Below are positions 9,739 to 19,340 of a DNA stretch of 64,000 nt, piece by piece (position 1 is the first letter of the stretch; every line of letters starts with the position of its first letter). The position numbers were made by a program, and so were the translations under genes. The notes under the pieces were generated by a model. That model was not told the origin of the DNA. It did not search any database and saw only the letters and a list, made by a program, of their open reading frames with translations. The DNA is from Castanea sativa (Eukaryota; Streptophyta; Magnoliopsida; Fagales; Fagaceae): positions 40,635,001 through 40,699,000 of the forward strand of contig NC_134013.1 in NCBI RefSeq assembly GCF_040712315.1, read 5' to 3'.

Positions 9739-9946
9739 CAATGTGGTATTTTTGGAGTCTATCCATATTGATAGGGTGAAGCATTTCTTCCCCATCTAAA
9801 TCTGTGATTCTTGTAGCACCTCCAGACATGATCTTCTTAGTGATAAAAGGCCCAGACCACCTAGGCTTCATTTTCCCACTGGGATCAAAAGTCTCATCTC
9901 TAAGCACCTTTAGGACCAAGTCCCCTTCTTTAAGCTTTCTTGGTTT
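9674..9946 (-). pseudogene. Tat-1 integrase C-terminal end (distal half of split gene)
   Basis: The minus strand reads KLKEGDLVLKVLRDETFDPS, then GPFITKKIMSGGATRITDLD and PINMDRLQKYHIEKRE. This is the GPY/F-type C-terminal module of gypsy integrases (GPF, then TRITDLDG). The upstream part is at 15016, on the other side of the copia-X insertion. A CT microsatellite (9706-9734) is translated in frame as Arg-Glu repeats before the stop at 9674; in Tat-2 the protein stops earlier. Confidence 0.85.
9706..9734. repeat. (CT)n microsatellite
   Basis: A 29-base CT run at the 3' end of the Tat-1 polyprotein frame. It adds an Arg-Glu tail to the predicted integrase. Confidence 0.95.
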
Positions 9947-11345
9947 TTTTAGGATTAGTGCCTTTAAATCTTATTGTATGATGCTATGTATGACTTAATA
10001 TTATGATTGATAAAGTTGTTTTATTATAATCTAAAATAATGGTAACATGAATATTAGATATTATCATATAGTCCATGAGATGCATAGTATGTGATTTACG
10101 TGAAAAGTCACAGAAGATATAAATCACAAGTTTTTTGTAAACTCAGAATTTTAGTTCATAGTTGGTGATGAAATTGGGCATTTCATTTGCGAAGACTATT
10201 ACATCAACTAAGATGATTTGTCTTGATTATGGAAGTGGAGACTTCTAGTTGGTATGTTGATATGTTTTAAGAGTTAAGACATATTTAACTGGACTGCTGT
10301 GAGATTTATTATTCTTCTAACGAATGTCAAATGAATAATAAATCTCATGACTTCTATTTACATGAACTCTTAATCTTGAGAGGATAATGGACCTGATCAT
10401 GAAATGTAGGTTGCTTTGATATATCAGGAGTGAGATCTAAAGACACGGTTAAATCTCAGTATGTTGGGAAGAGACATTTGGTGCTGATGGAACATGTATT
10501 CTCAAGATGGAATTCATAATCTCTTAATGAAGATATAAAATATTCCCTTGAGATAAGTTTAATGGGTTCGGTTATTCAGAGAGTTAGGTCCAACCACTTT
10601 AGTAAGAAATTACTAAAGTATATATTTATGAAATTGGATTTTATGAATATATGATGAATAACCTTAAAGGATTAAACCGGGTATTCAAGGACTAAGATGT
10701 AGTAATCTACAAAGTGGCAGTCTACATTTATGACTTTGTATTATTATGAATATATTATGAAGGGGTTGCATATACAATAAAGTCTTGGGATATAATTTAT
10801 AAATAAGGCATAGAGTGCAACTATATTTATATAGTGATATTAAATATAGTTAATGGTAACTTTGGACTTGTCAAGAGTTGAGAGAAAAGCCCAATGCCCA
10901 TTGGAGCTAGTGTCTTATTGGTCCCTTTTGGTTTCACTCCAAGCCACACACTAAAACCCAATTGGAAAGACCCAAAAGGCTAGCCCAATTAGATAATTAA
11001 TTAGATACAAAGGGAGAAACATACGTAATTTTATGAGTGTGTGACATCATTGTAAAATGATGTATATGTGAGTGTGAGACACTCTCTTATTCTCCCTTGA
11101 AAAAATTCATAGTAGCTGATTGAGAGATCACACTTCTTAGGCACAAGTGGAATTGGGGTGAAGATTAAAAGTGTTCTCAAGAACTTCTGATCTTTGGTTT
11201 TGAAATTCACCACACCAAGGTACACTCTCTTATTCTTGAATTTTGAGATTTACATAGTACATGTTCTCAATTGCGAATGAAGTAGATCCATTAATTTTCC
11301 CTTGCGTATGTTTTGTATGCTATACAAACATGTATTTTTCTGATA
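9947..11345 (+). repeat. copia-X 5' LTR
   Basis: 1399 bases, from TTTTAGGATTAGTGCC (ancestral TGTTAGG changed at base 2) to TTTTTCTGATA (ancestral CCGACA). It is longer than the solo LTR at 4970 by a segment at about 10720-10870 holding AT-rich sequence with ATTTATATAGTG. A TATATAAA-free but AT-rich promoter region is likely. The end is fixed by the primer site three bases downstream. Confidence 0.9.
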
Positions 11346-11347
11346 AT

Positions 11348-11359
11348 TGGTATCAGAGC
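11348..11359 (+). other. copia-X primer-binding site
   Basis: TGGTATCAGAGC, complementary to the initiator Met tRNA 3' end, two bases after the LTR. This is the usual spacing in plant copia elements. Confidence 0.95.
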
Positions 11360-12559
11360 AGTTTTCAATTTCAAATTTGTATAACTTGTTTTGTGAGTTT
11401 TGGAATTAGAGATAATAGTTTCATGATATTAGAAGATTATATATTTAATTTTCTGCATGGTTGTTGAAACTATGGTTTGATGAAAACTGATATTGATATT
11501 ATGATGTTGTTTAAATTTGAATTTAAGTACGTTGAATTGAACTTTAAGGCTATAACATCAATGAAATTTAGTTTTGATATCAAATTCTATATATTATGTT
11601 CATATGGTGGTTGTTTGTTCATGACAAACTATTGAAAACTGTCAACATCTTCCCTTTAAAAGCTGAAAACACGCGTTTTTCGCAGGTTACCTTCTCACAA
11701 AGTTACTCGCGAAAATTGCCTCTGAAGCACAAAAATTTTCACTGGTAAGCTTTACTCGCGAAATAGTGGTGAGACAGTCGCGAAAGTTTCTGTCTGAATT
11801 TTCTGTTTTCACTATTTTGCCTTAACCCATTTTTGCGGGAAGAGCTTACGCGAGATTTTAGGGGAAATTCTTTTTAAGTGTTTTCAAATGTATAAAGTGC
11901 AAGACTGTGTGTGATTAGATTACACATGTTTACAAATCAAAAACCTTTCTTTTAAAACATCTAGTGGGAGAGAGATACAAGGGTTGGATCTCACGGTCTC
12001 CATTGTCGGTTTATAGTAGTGTGAAATATATATTTTGTTTTTGCTTTGAGCTTAGCATTCCATGCGGAGAGTATTTATTTCATGGTCCTACAAGATTGAA
12101 TTTCTTGGTTTATAGTGGTTTGATCAAACACCTTGTCTTGGCCTCGAGCTTTGCATTCCATGCGGAGGGTGTTTTGTATCATGGTACTACAAAATAAGCC
12201 TGTTAAAGGGATGAAATGTGGCTACACATGATTCTAGACAATGGTATACACTAGACTAAATATTATAGTATCCTATATGCTGAGTTCTTACTATTATTAT
12301 TTAGAGGCCAAATGTATACGGCATATTATTAGTGTTTGATAAGAGTTATCATGATAGAACTAATAATGAGAAAAGTTCTCAATCAATCATAGTATTTAAT
12401 ATTCACTCTATGCTGAGGGATATTGAATATGAGATTGGGTTGTTGTTGTATATATTATATTATGGTTTTATTAAAGTTCCATACTATATGTTTATATGCT
12501 AAATTGATAATGTCCAGTTTACTTATTATATTCATGTTTATTGTTTCCAGATTTAAATC
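11360..12559 (+). other. copia-X leader
   Basis: About 1.2 kb without a credible gene. Around 11660-11860 the motif CGCGAAA (or TTTCGCG) recurs four to five times, e.g. ACTCGCGAAA near 11755. Two related segments of about 70 bases (CTTTGAGCTTAGCATTCCATG near 12043 and CTCGAGCTTTGCATTCCATG near 12140) form a partial direct repeat. Confidence 0.5.
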
Positions 12560-13445
12560 ATGGCATCATTTAGCTCACTTGTTGCTATTCTTAATAAAAA
12601 AAAAACTAGCTGGATCCAACTATGTTGACTGAAAAAGAAATTTGGACATTGTTCTTATTGCTGAAGAGCACAAATATGTGCTTACTCAACCATGTCCTAG
12701 CTTTCCATCATTAGATGCTCCTCTTGAGGAAAAATAGTGATATGATCGTTGGCAAAAATCTAATGAGACGGCCAAGTGCTATATCCTAGCATCTATCTCA
12801 AATGTTTTACAGTATCAAATGCAGGATGTAGAACTAGCTTCGGACATTATGCTAAGTCTGAAGGAGATGTTTGGTGAGCAAGGCCATTTTGCAAGGCAAG
12901 AAACTATGAGGTAGAGTTATAATACCAAAATGGCTGAAGGTACTTCAGTGAGGGAGCATTGTCTTAAGATGATCTCTAATCTGAATACATTGGAAGTTTT
13001 AGGTGTCGATATTGATGGAGAATTCCAAGTGGATATGATACTCCAGTCACTATCAGAATCATTTAAGGAATTCTGACTTAACTATAATATGAAGAAAAAT
13101 ATTTATTTATTGTCTGAATTAATGAATGAGTTGGTAGTGGCGGAAGGCATCCTTGGTACTTCTATTGTTGAAGCCAATATGACTGAAGTTTCTACTTCTC
13201 AACCTAAGTCGAAAGGCAAGGGTAAGAAGAAGAAGAAGAAGAAGGACTTTGCCAAGCAAGATGGTAAACAAGTTGTCTTAGGAGTTGCCAACAAAGGAAA
13301 GAAAACCAAAGGAAAGTGTTTCCATTGTGGTAAGAAAGGACATTGGAAGAGGAATTGTCCAATATTTAGAGTTGCGAAGAATAAGGGTATGAAAATTTCT
13401 TTTCTTCTTGAAATATGTTTGGTACAGAATCCCACAGATTCCTAG
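12560..13445 (+). pseudogene. copia-X gag with CCHC zinc knuckle
   Basis: The frame from the ATG at 12560 (MASFSSLVAILNK) continues, with stops, through NLDIVLIAEEHKYVLTQPCP, MQDVELASDIMLSLKEMFGE and YNTKMAEGTSVREHCLKMIS. The last part (13089-13445) is open: a Lys-rich run GKGKKKKKKK, then CFHCGKKGHWKRNCP, a canonical C-X2-C-X4-H-X4-C nucleic-acid-binding knuckle. The protein would be the capsid/nucleocapsid. At least four in-frame stops show it is dead. Confidence 0.88.
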
Positions 13446-13448
13446 TGT

Positions 13449-13953
13449 GTGGATTTAGATTGTACTAATCATATCTGCAATTCTTTGCAGGGGTTCCAAG
13501 AGACCAGAAAGCTGAATGAAGGGGAAATGTTTCTTACCTTGGTTGATGGAAGTAGGATTCCAGTTGTAGTTGTTGAAGTGTTTAATTTATGTTTTGAATC
13601 TAGAGTTTTAATATTGGAAGACTGTCTGTAAGTACCTAATGTTCGTAGGAATTTAATTTCTGCAACTTATTTAGGTAAACATGGATATTATGTTATCCTG
13701 AAAGATAATGTTGTAATAAAGAAGGGTAAAGCGTTTATCTATTCTGGCAATATTGTTGATGGTCTTTATATTTTAACTCCTGATAATCATGAATTATACA
13801 ATTCTAAATTAGATAATAACTCTCATGTAAAATCATTAAAGAGAAAGTTTCCTTCTACAAGTGATGCATATCTTTGGCACTTGCGTTTGGGTGATATTAA
13901 TTCAAACATAATTCAAAGACTTATCAAAGATGGACTCTTAGGGCCCATGGACT
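13449..13953 (+). pseudogene. copia-X protease and GAG-pre-integrase remnant
   Basis: DLDCTNHICNSLQGFQE is the protease active-site region, where the family normally has D-S-G; here the site reads DLD and cannot be catalytic. VPNVRRNLISATYLGKHGY and LWHLRLGDINSNIIQRL (GAG-pre-integrase) follow. The frame ends GPMDF at the deletion joint with LTR sequence, near 13953. Confidence 0.85.
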
Positions 13954-15015
13954 TTAACTGGACCGCTGTGAGATTTATTGTTCTCCTAACGATTGTCAAA
14001 TGAATAATAAATCTCATGATTTCTATTTACATGAACTCTTAATCCTGAGAAGATAATAGACCTGATCATGAAATGTAAGTTGCTTTGATATATCAGGAGT
14101 AAGATCTAAAGACACGGTCAAAACCTCAGTATGTTGGGCAGCCACATTTGGTGTTGACGGAACATATATTCTCAAGATATAATTCATAATCTCTTAACGG
14201 AGATATAAAATATTCTCTTGAGATAAGTTTAATGGGTTCGGTTATTCAGAGAGTTAGGCCTAACCACATTAGTAAGGAGTTACTAAAGTATATATTTATG
14301 AAATTGGATTTCATAAATATATGATGAACAACCTTAAATGATTAAATCGGGTACTTAAGGACTAAGATGTAGTAATCTACAAAGTCGCAGTCTACATTTA
14401 TGACTTTGTATTATTACGAATATTTTATGAAGGGGTTGCATGTACAATAAAGTCTTGGGATATAAATTATAAATAAGGCCTAGAGTGTAACTATATTTAT
14501 ATAGTGGTATTAAATATAGTTAATGGTAACTTTGGACCTGTCAAGAGTTGAGAGAAAAGCCCAATGCCCATTGGAGCTAGTGTCTTATTGGTTCCTTTTG
14601 GTCTCACTCCAAGCCACACACTAAAGCCCAATTGGAAAGGCCCAAAAGGCTAGCCCAATTAGATAATCAGTTAGATACAATGGGAGAAACATACGTAATT
14701 TTTTTAGTGTGTGACATCATTGTAAAATGGTGTGTATGTGAGTGTGAGACACTCTCTTATTCTCCCTTGAAAAAATTCATAGTAACTGATTGAGAGACCA
14801 CACTTCTTAGGCACAAGTGGAATTGGGGTGAAGATTAAAAGTGTTCTCAAGAACTTCTAATCTTTGGTTTTGAAATTCACCACACCAAGGTACACTCTAT
14901 TATTCTTGAATTCTGAAATTTACATAGTACATGTTATCAATTGCGAATGAAGTAGATCTGTTAATTTTCCACTGCGTATGTTTTGTATGCGATACAATCA
15001 TGTATTTTTCCGACA
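13954..15015 (+). repeat. copia-X 3' LTR, 5'-truncated
   Basis: Starts inside the LTR at the point matching about 10284 (AACTGGACCGCTGTGAG) and runs to TTTTTCCGACA. About 337 bases and the polypurine tract are missing. The bases TTTAACTGGA at the joint occur both in the LTR and nearly in the internal sequence, indicating a short-homology deletion. Confidence 0.9.
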
Positions 15016-16021
15016 GGTTTCACTTTCCTGTTGAATGCTTTAGCAATCCTTTTCTGGTATACTTTTCTCATCTATCAAAGCCAATTGTTCATATCTTGCC
15101 TTAGCCCAATTCTCTTCTAGGACCTTAGTTTGTACCAATACCCTCAAAGCTTGTATCTTCACCTTAATGGGAAGCACCACCTTACTACCATAAACCAAAG
15201 AGTAAGGTGTTGCCACAGTCGATGCTCAGGTAGAAGTTCTATAACCCCATAGGGCAAATGGAAGATTCTCAGCCTAATCTTTGTATGTCACTACCATCTT
15301 GACTAGGATATTCTTCACATTCTTATTGGTTGCTTCTATGGCCCTATTAGCTTGTGGTCAATATGGTGAAGATTTGTGATGCTTAATGCCATTTTCTTCC
15401 ATGACCCTTCAGACTTCACCTTCAAAGTGGGAACCATTATCGGAAATGATCTCTTGGGGTACCCCAAACTGACATATGATATTATTTTCTAAGAACTAAG
15501 CCACATGCCTAGCCTTCAACAAGGAGTAGGAGGCTGCTTCCACCCACTTAGTGAAGTAGTCAATTGCCACTAAAATGTACTCATGCCCGTTTGAAGCCTT
15601 ATGAGCTATTCTGCCAATCACATCTATGCCCAAACTGAGCATGGTCATGGAGAGGTCATGCTATACAACTCATTAGGTGAAACATGGTTCAATTTGGCGT
15701 GTGTTTAACAATCATGGCAGCTCTTCACATAGTCCACACAATCAGTTTCCATCATATTCTAGTAGTATCCTTTAGGATTTTCTTGGCTAACATTCTTCCA
15801 TTCATATGAAGGCCATAAATTCGTTGATGAACTTCTTCCATTACCCTCTCGGTTTCTTCCCTCTTTAAACAACGAAGGTGTACACCATCATAGAACCTTC
15901 TATAGAGTTTTCCTCCACATAGGATGTATTAGGTTGCCATCATCCTAATGGAACGATGTTCCCTATTATCGGCACCATTCGAATATGCCCCTAGTTCCAA
16001 GAACTTCATGATATCATAGTA
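15016..16021 (-). pseudogene. Tat-1 integrase core
   Basis: Minus-strand reading gives blocks IDVIGRIA (first catalytic Asp, near 15620), GVPQEIISDNGSHFEGEV (second Asp, near 15450), RAIEATNKNVKNILVKMV (Glu, near 15330) and RIAKAFNRKVKP ending at the copia-X insertion. All three DDE residues can be read, but single-base changes and stops break the frame (for instance around 15355 and 15700). The N-terminal zinc region is near 15700-15900 and is degraded. Confidence 0.8.
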
Positions 16022-16535
16022 CTATGGAACTTCCTCTTCCTCTATGGCCATTACTGGAGCTTTAGTCTTCCTTTTGTGCATTTCCTCATAACTTTTTTTG
16101 ATCTCTAAGGGTCGTGTCCATACTCCCTCGGGTATTTCAACAATGGAGGCTAAAGTAGCCAAGGCATCCGCAAACTGATTCTGAGTTCTAGAGATGATTG
16201 TGTACTCAATCTTGTCAAAGGTTTTGGTCAAATCCTCTAGGTATTGTTGATAGGGCTTCTTGCACTTTCCACAACTTTTGCACTTAGGCTATAACCAACG
16301 TTGAATCCCCAAAGACTTCAGCTTCTTTTACCCCCAATTCTTAAAGATCTTTCATTTCGGTAATGCAAGCTTCATATTTAGCCATGTTGACAGTTGCTCA
16401 AAGTTTAATTTGATTGCCAAAGGTATGTGAGATCCCTCGGGAGTGGTTAAGAGTATTCCTATCCCATTTTCATTTTGGTTTGCGGCTTCGTCAAAGTACA
16501 TCTTCCATGTCCTTACCTCAACATCCAAAATATCT
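16022..16535 (-). pseudogene. Tat-1 archaeal-like RNase H (second RNase H) and linker
   Basis: Downstream of the retroviral RNase H, the minus strand encodes a second RNase H-like module: MYFDEAANQNENG, then, through frameshifts, the equivalents of TNN..EY.A and GDS.L. The linker IEYTIISRTQNQFADALATL and ASIVEIPEGVWTRPLEIK (16231-16022) follows. Tat-2 preserves the module better (49665-50000). A second RNase H is characteristic of Tat elements. Confidence 0.7.
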
Positions 16536-17010
16536 TCATCCGAAAAAATCCTCTTTGCCCTCTTCCACCTCTATAGGGTTCTCGACACAAAATTTTGACA
16601 CAACACTTCCTTTGATAGCCTTCCTAGCCACATAATTCAAGTCGAATTTTGCCAATAAAATCAACCATCTTGACAATCTTCCACTCAAAGCGGGCTTCTT
16701 AATGGGTCCGTTCTTGCCACTACCCATATTTGGAAGGGTAAAATGATGTGTCTCAATTTCTGTACGGCCCAAACAAGTGTGAAGCATGAATTTTCTATGG
16801 GAGTGCACCTAGTCTTGTAATCATGGAATCTTTTGCTCAAGTAATATATGGCTTTTTCATTCTTCTTATCATCTTTCTTGTGCAAGCATACTTCCAACCG
16901 CATCCCTTATAATGGAGAGGTATAGGAGTAAGGGTTCTCCATGTTGTGGAGGCACTAGGATAGGTGGGTAGAGGAGATATTCCTTGATAAGTTCAAAGGC
17001 TTTTTGGCAT
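16536..17010 (-). pseudogene. Tat-1 retroviral-type RNase H
   Basis: Minus-strand blocks PPILVPPQHGEPLLLYLSI, KNEKAIYYLSKRFHDYKTRC, PIENSCFTLVWAVQKLRHI, then LSRWLILLAKFDLNYVARKA, match the RNase H that follows RT in gypsy elements (Y-Y-S-K-x-L, E-K, C-L-A-L-V-W-A). Split over three frames by frameshifts. Confidence 0.85.
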
Positions 17011-17800
17011 TCATCATTCCATGTGTGTGGTTCATCCTTCCTTAGGAGTTTGAAGATGGGCTCACAAGTGGAAGTGAGCGTGGCAATGAATCGACTAATG
17101 TATTGTAGCCGACCTAAGAAGTCTCTAATCTCTTTCTCACTTTTAGGTGAAGGCATTTCCAATATGGCTTTGATCTTGGATGGGTCAACTTCTATCTCTC
17201 TATCACTTACTAGGAATCTTAACAACTTTCCAGTGGTTACTCCAAACGTGCACTTTTATGGGTTCAATCTCAATCTATATTCTTTAATCCTCTCGAAAAC
17301 CTTCCTCAAGTTCGTGGTGTGGCTTTCTCTATTTTTGGATTTCACTATCATGTCGTCGGCATACACCTCTACCTTATTATGCATCATATCATGTAGAAAG
17401 GCCATAGCCATCCTTTGAGAACTTTCCCTAGCATTCTTGAGGCCAAACGGCATTACCGTTGTAACAATAGATTCCCTATTCACTAGTGAAAGTGGTTTTG
17501 GTCATATTTTTAGGAGCCATCTTGATTTGGTTGTATCCTGAAAAACCATCCATGAAGGACATCAAGGTGCTTCCCGCTGTGTTATCTACGAAGACATCAA
17601 TGTGGGGGAGGGGGAAGTCATCCTTAAGGCATGCCTTATTCAAGTCTCTAAAATTCACACACATCCTTACCTTTCCATCCTTCTTAGGTACGGGCATAAC
17701 ATTGGCTATCCATTTAGATTGGCTATCCATTTGGCTTGGCTTACGGGTTTGATGAACCCTACCTTTAGTTGCTTAGTGACTTCCTCTTTGATCTTTAAAT
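17011..17800 (-). pseudogene. Tat-1 reverse transcriptase
   Basis: Blocks in order on the minus strand: KWIANVMPVPKKDGKVRMCV, FRDLNKACLKDDFPLPHID, STLMSFMDGFSGYNQIKMAP, VTTVMPFGLKNARESSQRM, the active site EVYADDMIVKS (YADD at 17363-17352), RLRLNP, then FLVSDREIEVDPSKIKAILE and KEIRDFLGRLQYISRF. Length and order match gypsy RT. The catalytic Asp pair is present; the frame is broken near 17476 and 17256-17225. Confidence 0.92.
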
Positions 17801-18380
17801 GCCATTTGGTCCTTATTCTTTTCAATTTTTGCTTGACAGGCACCATATGGTCATGAGTATCAATGTGATGTTGGGCTATCTCGGGGTCAATTCCAAGCAT
17901 ATCTTCATAAGACCATGCAAACACCTTTTGAAATTCCATGAGGAGTTCTTGAAGATCCTTCTTTTCTTTTTCATTTAAAGTTGAGCAAATTTTAATTAAG
18001 CATGGATTTTCATCATTACCCAAATTAATAGTTTCAAGAGTTAGTTCCATAGGTTCAATTTTCTTTTCCAATTGTTTATTAATTTCATTTTCAAATTCAT
18101 TTGAATCATTTAAGTGCAAAAATTTCAACGTTATGGGACACATAAAAGTAAGCCAAATCAGAATTCATTTTATTGAAAGTATTGAAAAGTACTTTGAACT
18201 TGCATTACAAAACTTTTTTCCCCGGTTTTTAGAGAACCCAACCCAAGTCCAATTATTAATGGGCCCTATGATAGGCATGATAAGCTTTAAAGGATCACTT
18301 GGCTCTTCATTGGTGATGGTGAACACATCCCCACTCATCTTCATCATGGTCTTCATTGCTTTAACATCCATGTAGTTCAC
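17801..18380 (-). pseudogene. Tat-1 protease-RT connector
   Basis: Encodes LTLETINLGNDENPCLIKI, EKKDLQELLMEFQKVFAWSY, EDMLGIDPEIAQHHIDTHDH and KQKLKRIRTKWHLKIKEEV, the conserved segment leading into gypsy RT. The upstream part (18375-18165) reads MKTMMKMSGDVFTITNEEPS and NWTWVGFSKN. A stop or frameshift separates the two parts at about 18150. Confidence 0.8.
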
Positions 18381-18788
18381 CTAATCAACCTCTTCTTGCC
18401 TTTCTTTGATCACTACGGTAGGCTTCTCCTTAAAAGTGAGTTTCTCATTAAAGAATATTTTCCAACCTAGATACACCTTTCCATCTTTACCTACCCAATG
18501 TTCGGGCAAGCCACAATAAGGGGAGTACCCTTTTTCTTTCACAAAATTCCCACTGAGAGTGTTGTTGTTTTTCTTGATTCCGTCGCAGCCTTCATGGAAT
18601 CCTAGGCCCTCCTTGGTTACTTGAGTCTTGATATTGGGGAACTCAACTACCCATTTTCCTTCCTTTCTAAGGCCCATACCAAGCATGTACCCCATGTTCT
18701 TCATCATTGCAATCACCTCATGGCTACAATTTGGGGACAAATCAGTAGCATACTTTTCATCCTTCAATCCATAGTCGTCCATATTCAC
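18381..18788 (-). pseudogene. Tat-1 G-patch-like segment between protease and RT
   Basis: The 135-residue frame begins MNMDDYGLKDEKYATDLSPN. Residues 28-64 (18707-18597) read MMKNMGYMLGMGLRKEGKWV, then NIKTQVTKEGLGF. The spacing of the glycines (MGY..GMGLxKxGxG, then GLGF) fits the G-patch RNA-binding motif. The second half (GYSPYCGLPEHWVGKDGKVY) is conserved in Tat-2 but I cannot assign it. G-patches downstream of protease are known in betaretroviruses; here the call rests on motif reading only. Confidence 0.6.
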
Positions 18789-18829
18789 TCATTTAAAGCT
18801 CACTTGCTCCTTCTTTGAGTCCACAAATT

Positions 18830-19340
18830 GGTGCAAAGATCTCACAATATTCAAGCACAATGGCAATCCCTCATTTTCATGGGATCTTTATCTTTTGGTG
18901 TAGTGATGAAGGATTGCCCTATTAGGGTCAAGCCAAGCCCTTCCCAAGAGAAGGTTGTAATTTGGGGTGATGTCCATGACATGAAATTTCATAATGTTTT
19001 CCATTGGCCCAATCTGACAAGGAGCCTTGAAAGTACCCATGACCTTTCTTTAAGTGTTGTCATATGCCCTTATAGTCATGGGAGAAGGAATGACGGTCTC
19101 CATATTTAGGCCAATAGTGAGGGCGGTCCTAAAAGGACATACATTCAAGGTGGATCCATTGTCAATAAGAACCATTGGGACTTTGGCACCCATGCATTCA
19201 ATGGTGATTTGCAAAGGCCTAGTGTGAGTAGCTCATTCGGGAGGGAGATCTTCATCGGAAAAAGTGATGAGAGGGCCTGAGGGACCTTCAACGCCCATGA
19301 GAGACAAAACTTCTTATGGTGTAGTTTCTATTGGTACTTA
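18830..19340 (-). pseudogene. Tat-1 aspartic protease
   Basis: The minus strand around 19210-19130 reads LQITIECMGAKVPMVLIDNG, then STLNVCPF: the active-site loop, with D-N-G in place of the usual D-T/S-G. Further down, near 18950, is the NYNLLLGRAW-type flap end region. The catalytic Asp is retained. The domain is interrupted by stops. Confidence 0.75.

Larger units (their letters stand above)
9947..15015 (+). mobile_element. copia-X retrotransposon, internally deleted, with 5-bp duplication GGTTT
   Basis: Flanked by GGTTT at 9942-9946 and 15016-15020. Joining the flanks restores the Tat-1 integrase frame (VKP..KLKEG). Order: 5' LTR, Met-tRNA primer site, gag with a CCHC knuckle, protease start, GAG-pre-integrase, then an abrupt join into a 3' LTR lacking its first about 337 bases. 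Integrase core, RT and RNase H are gone. It is a non-autonomous deletion derivative in antisense to its Tat-1 host. Confidence 0.93.
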
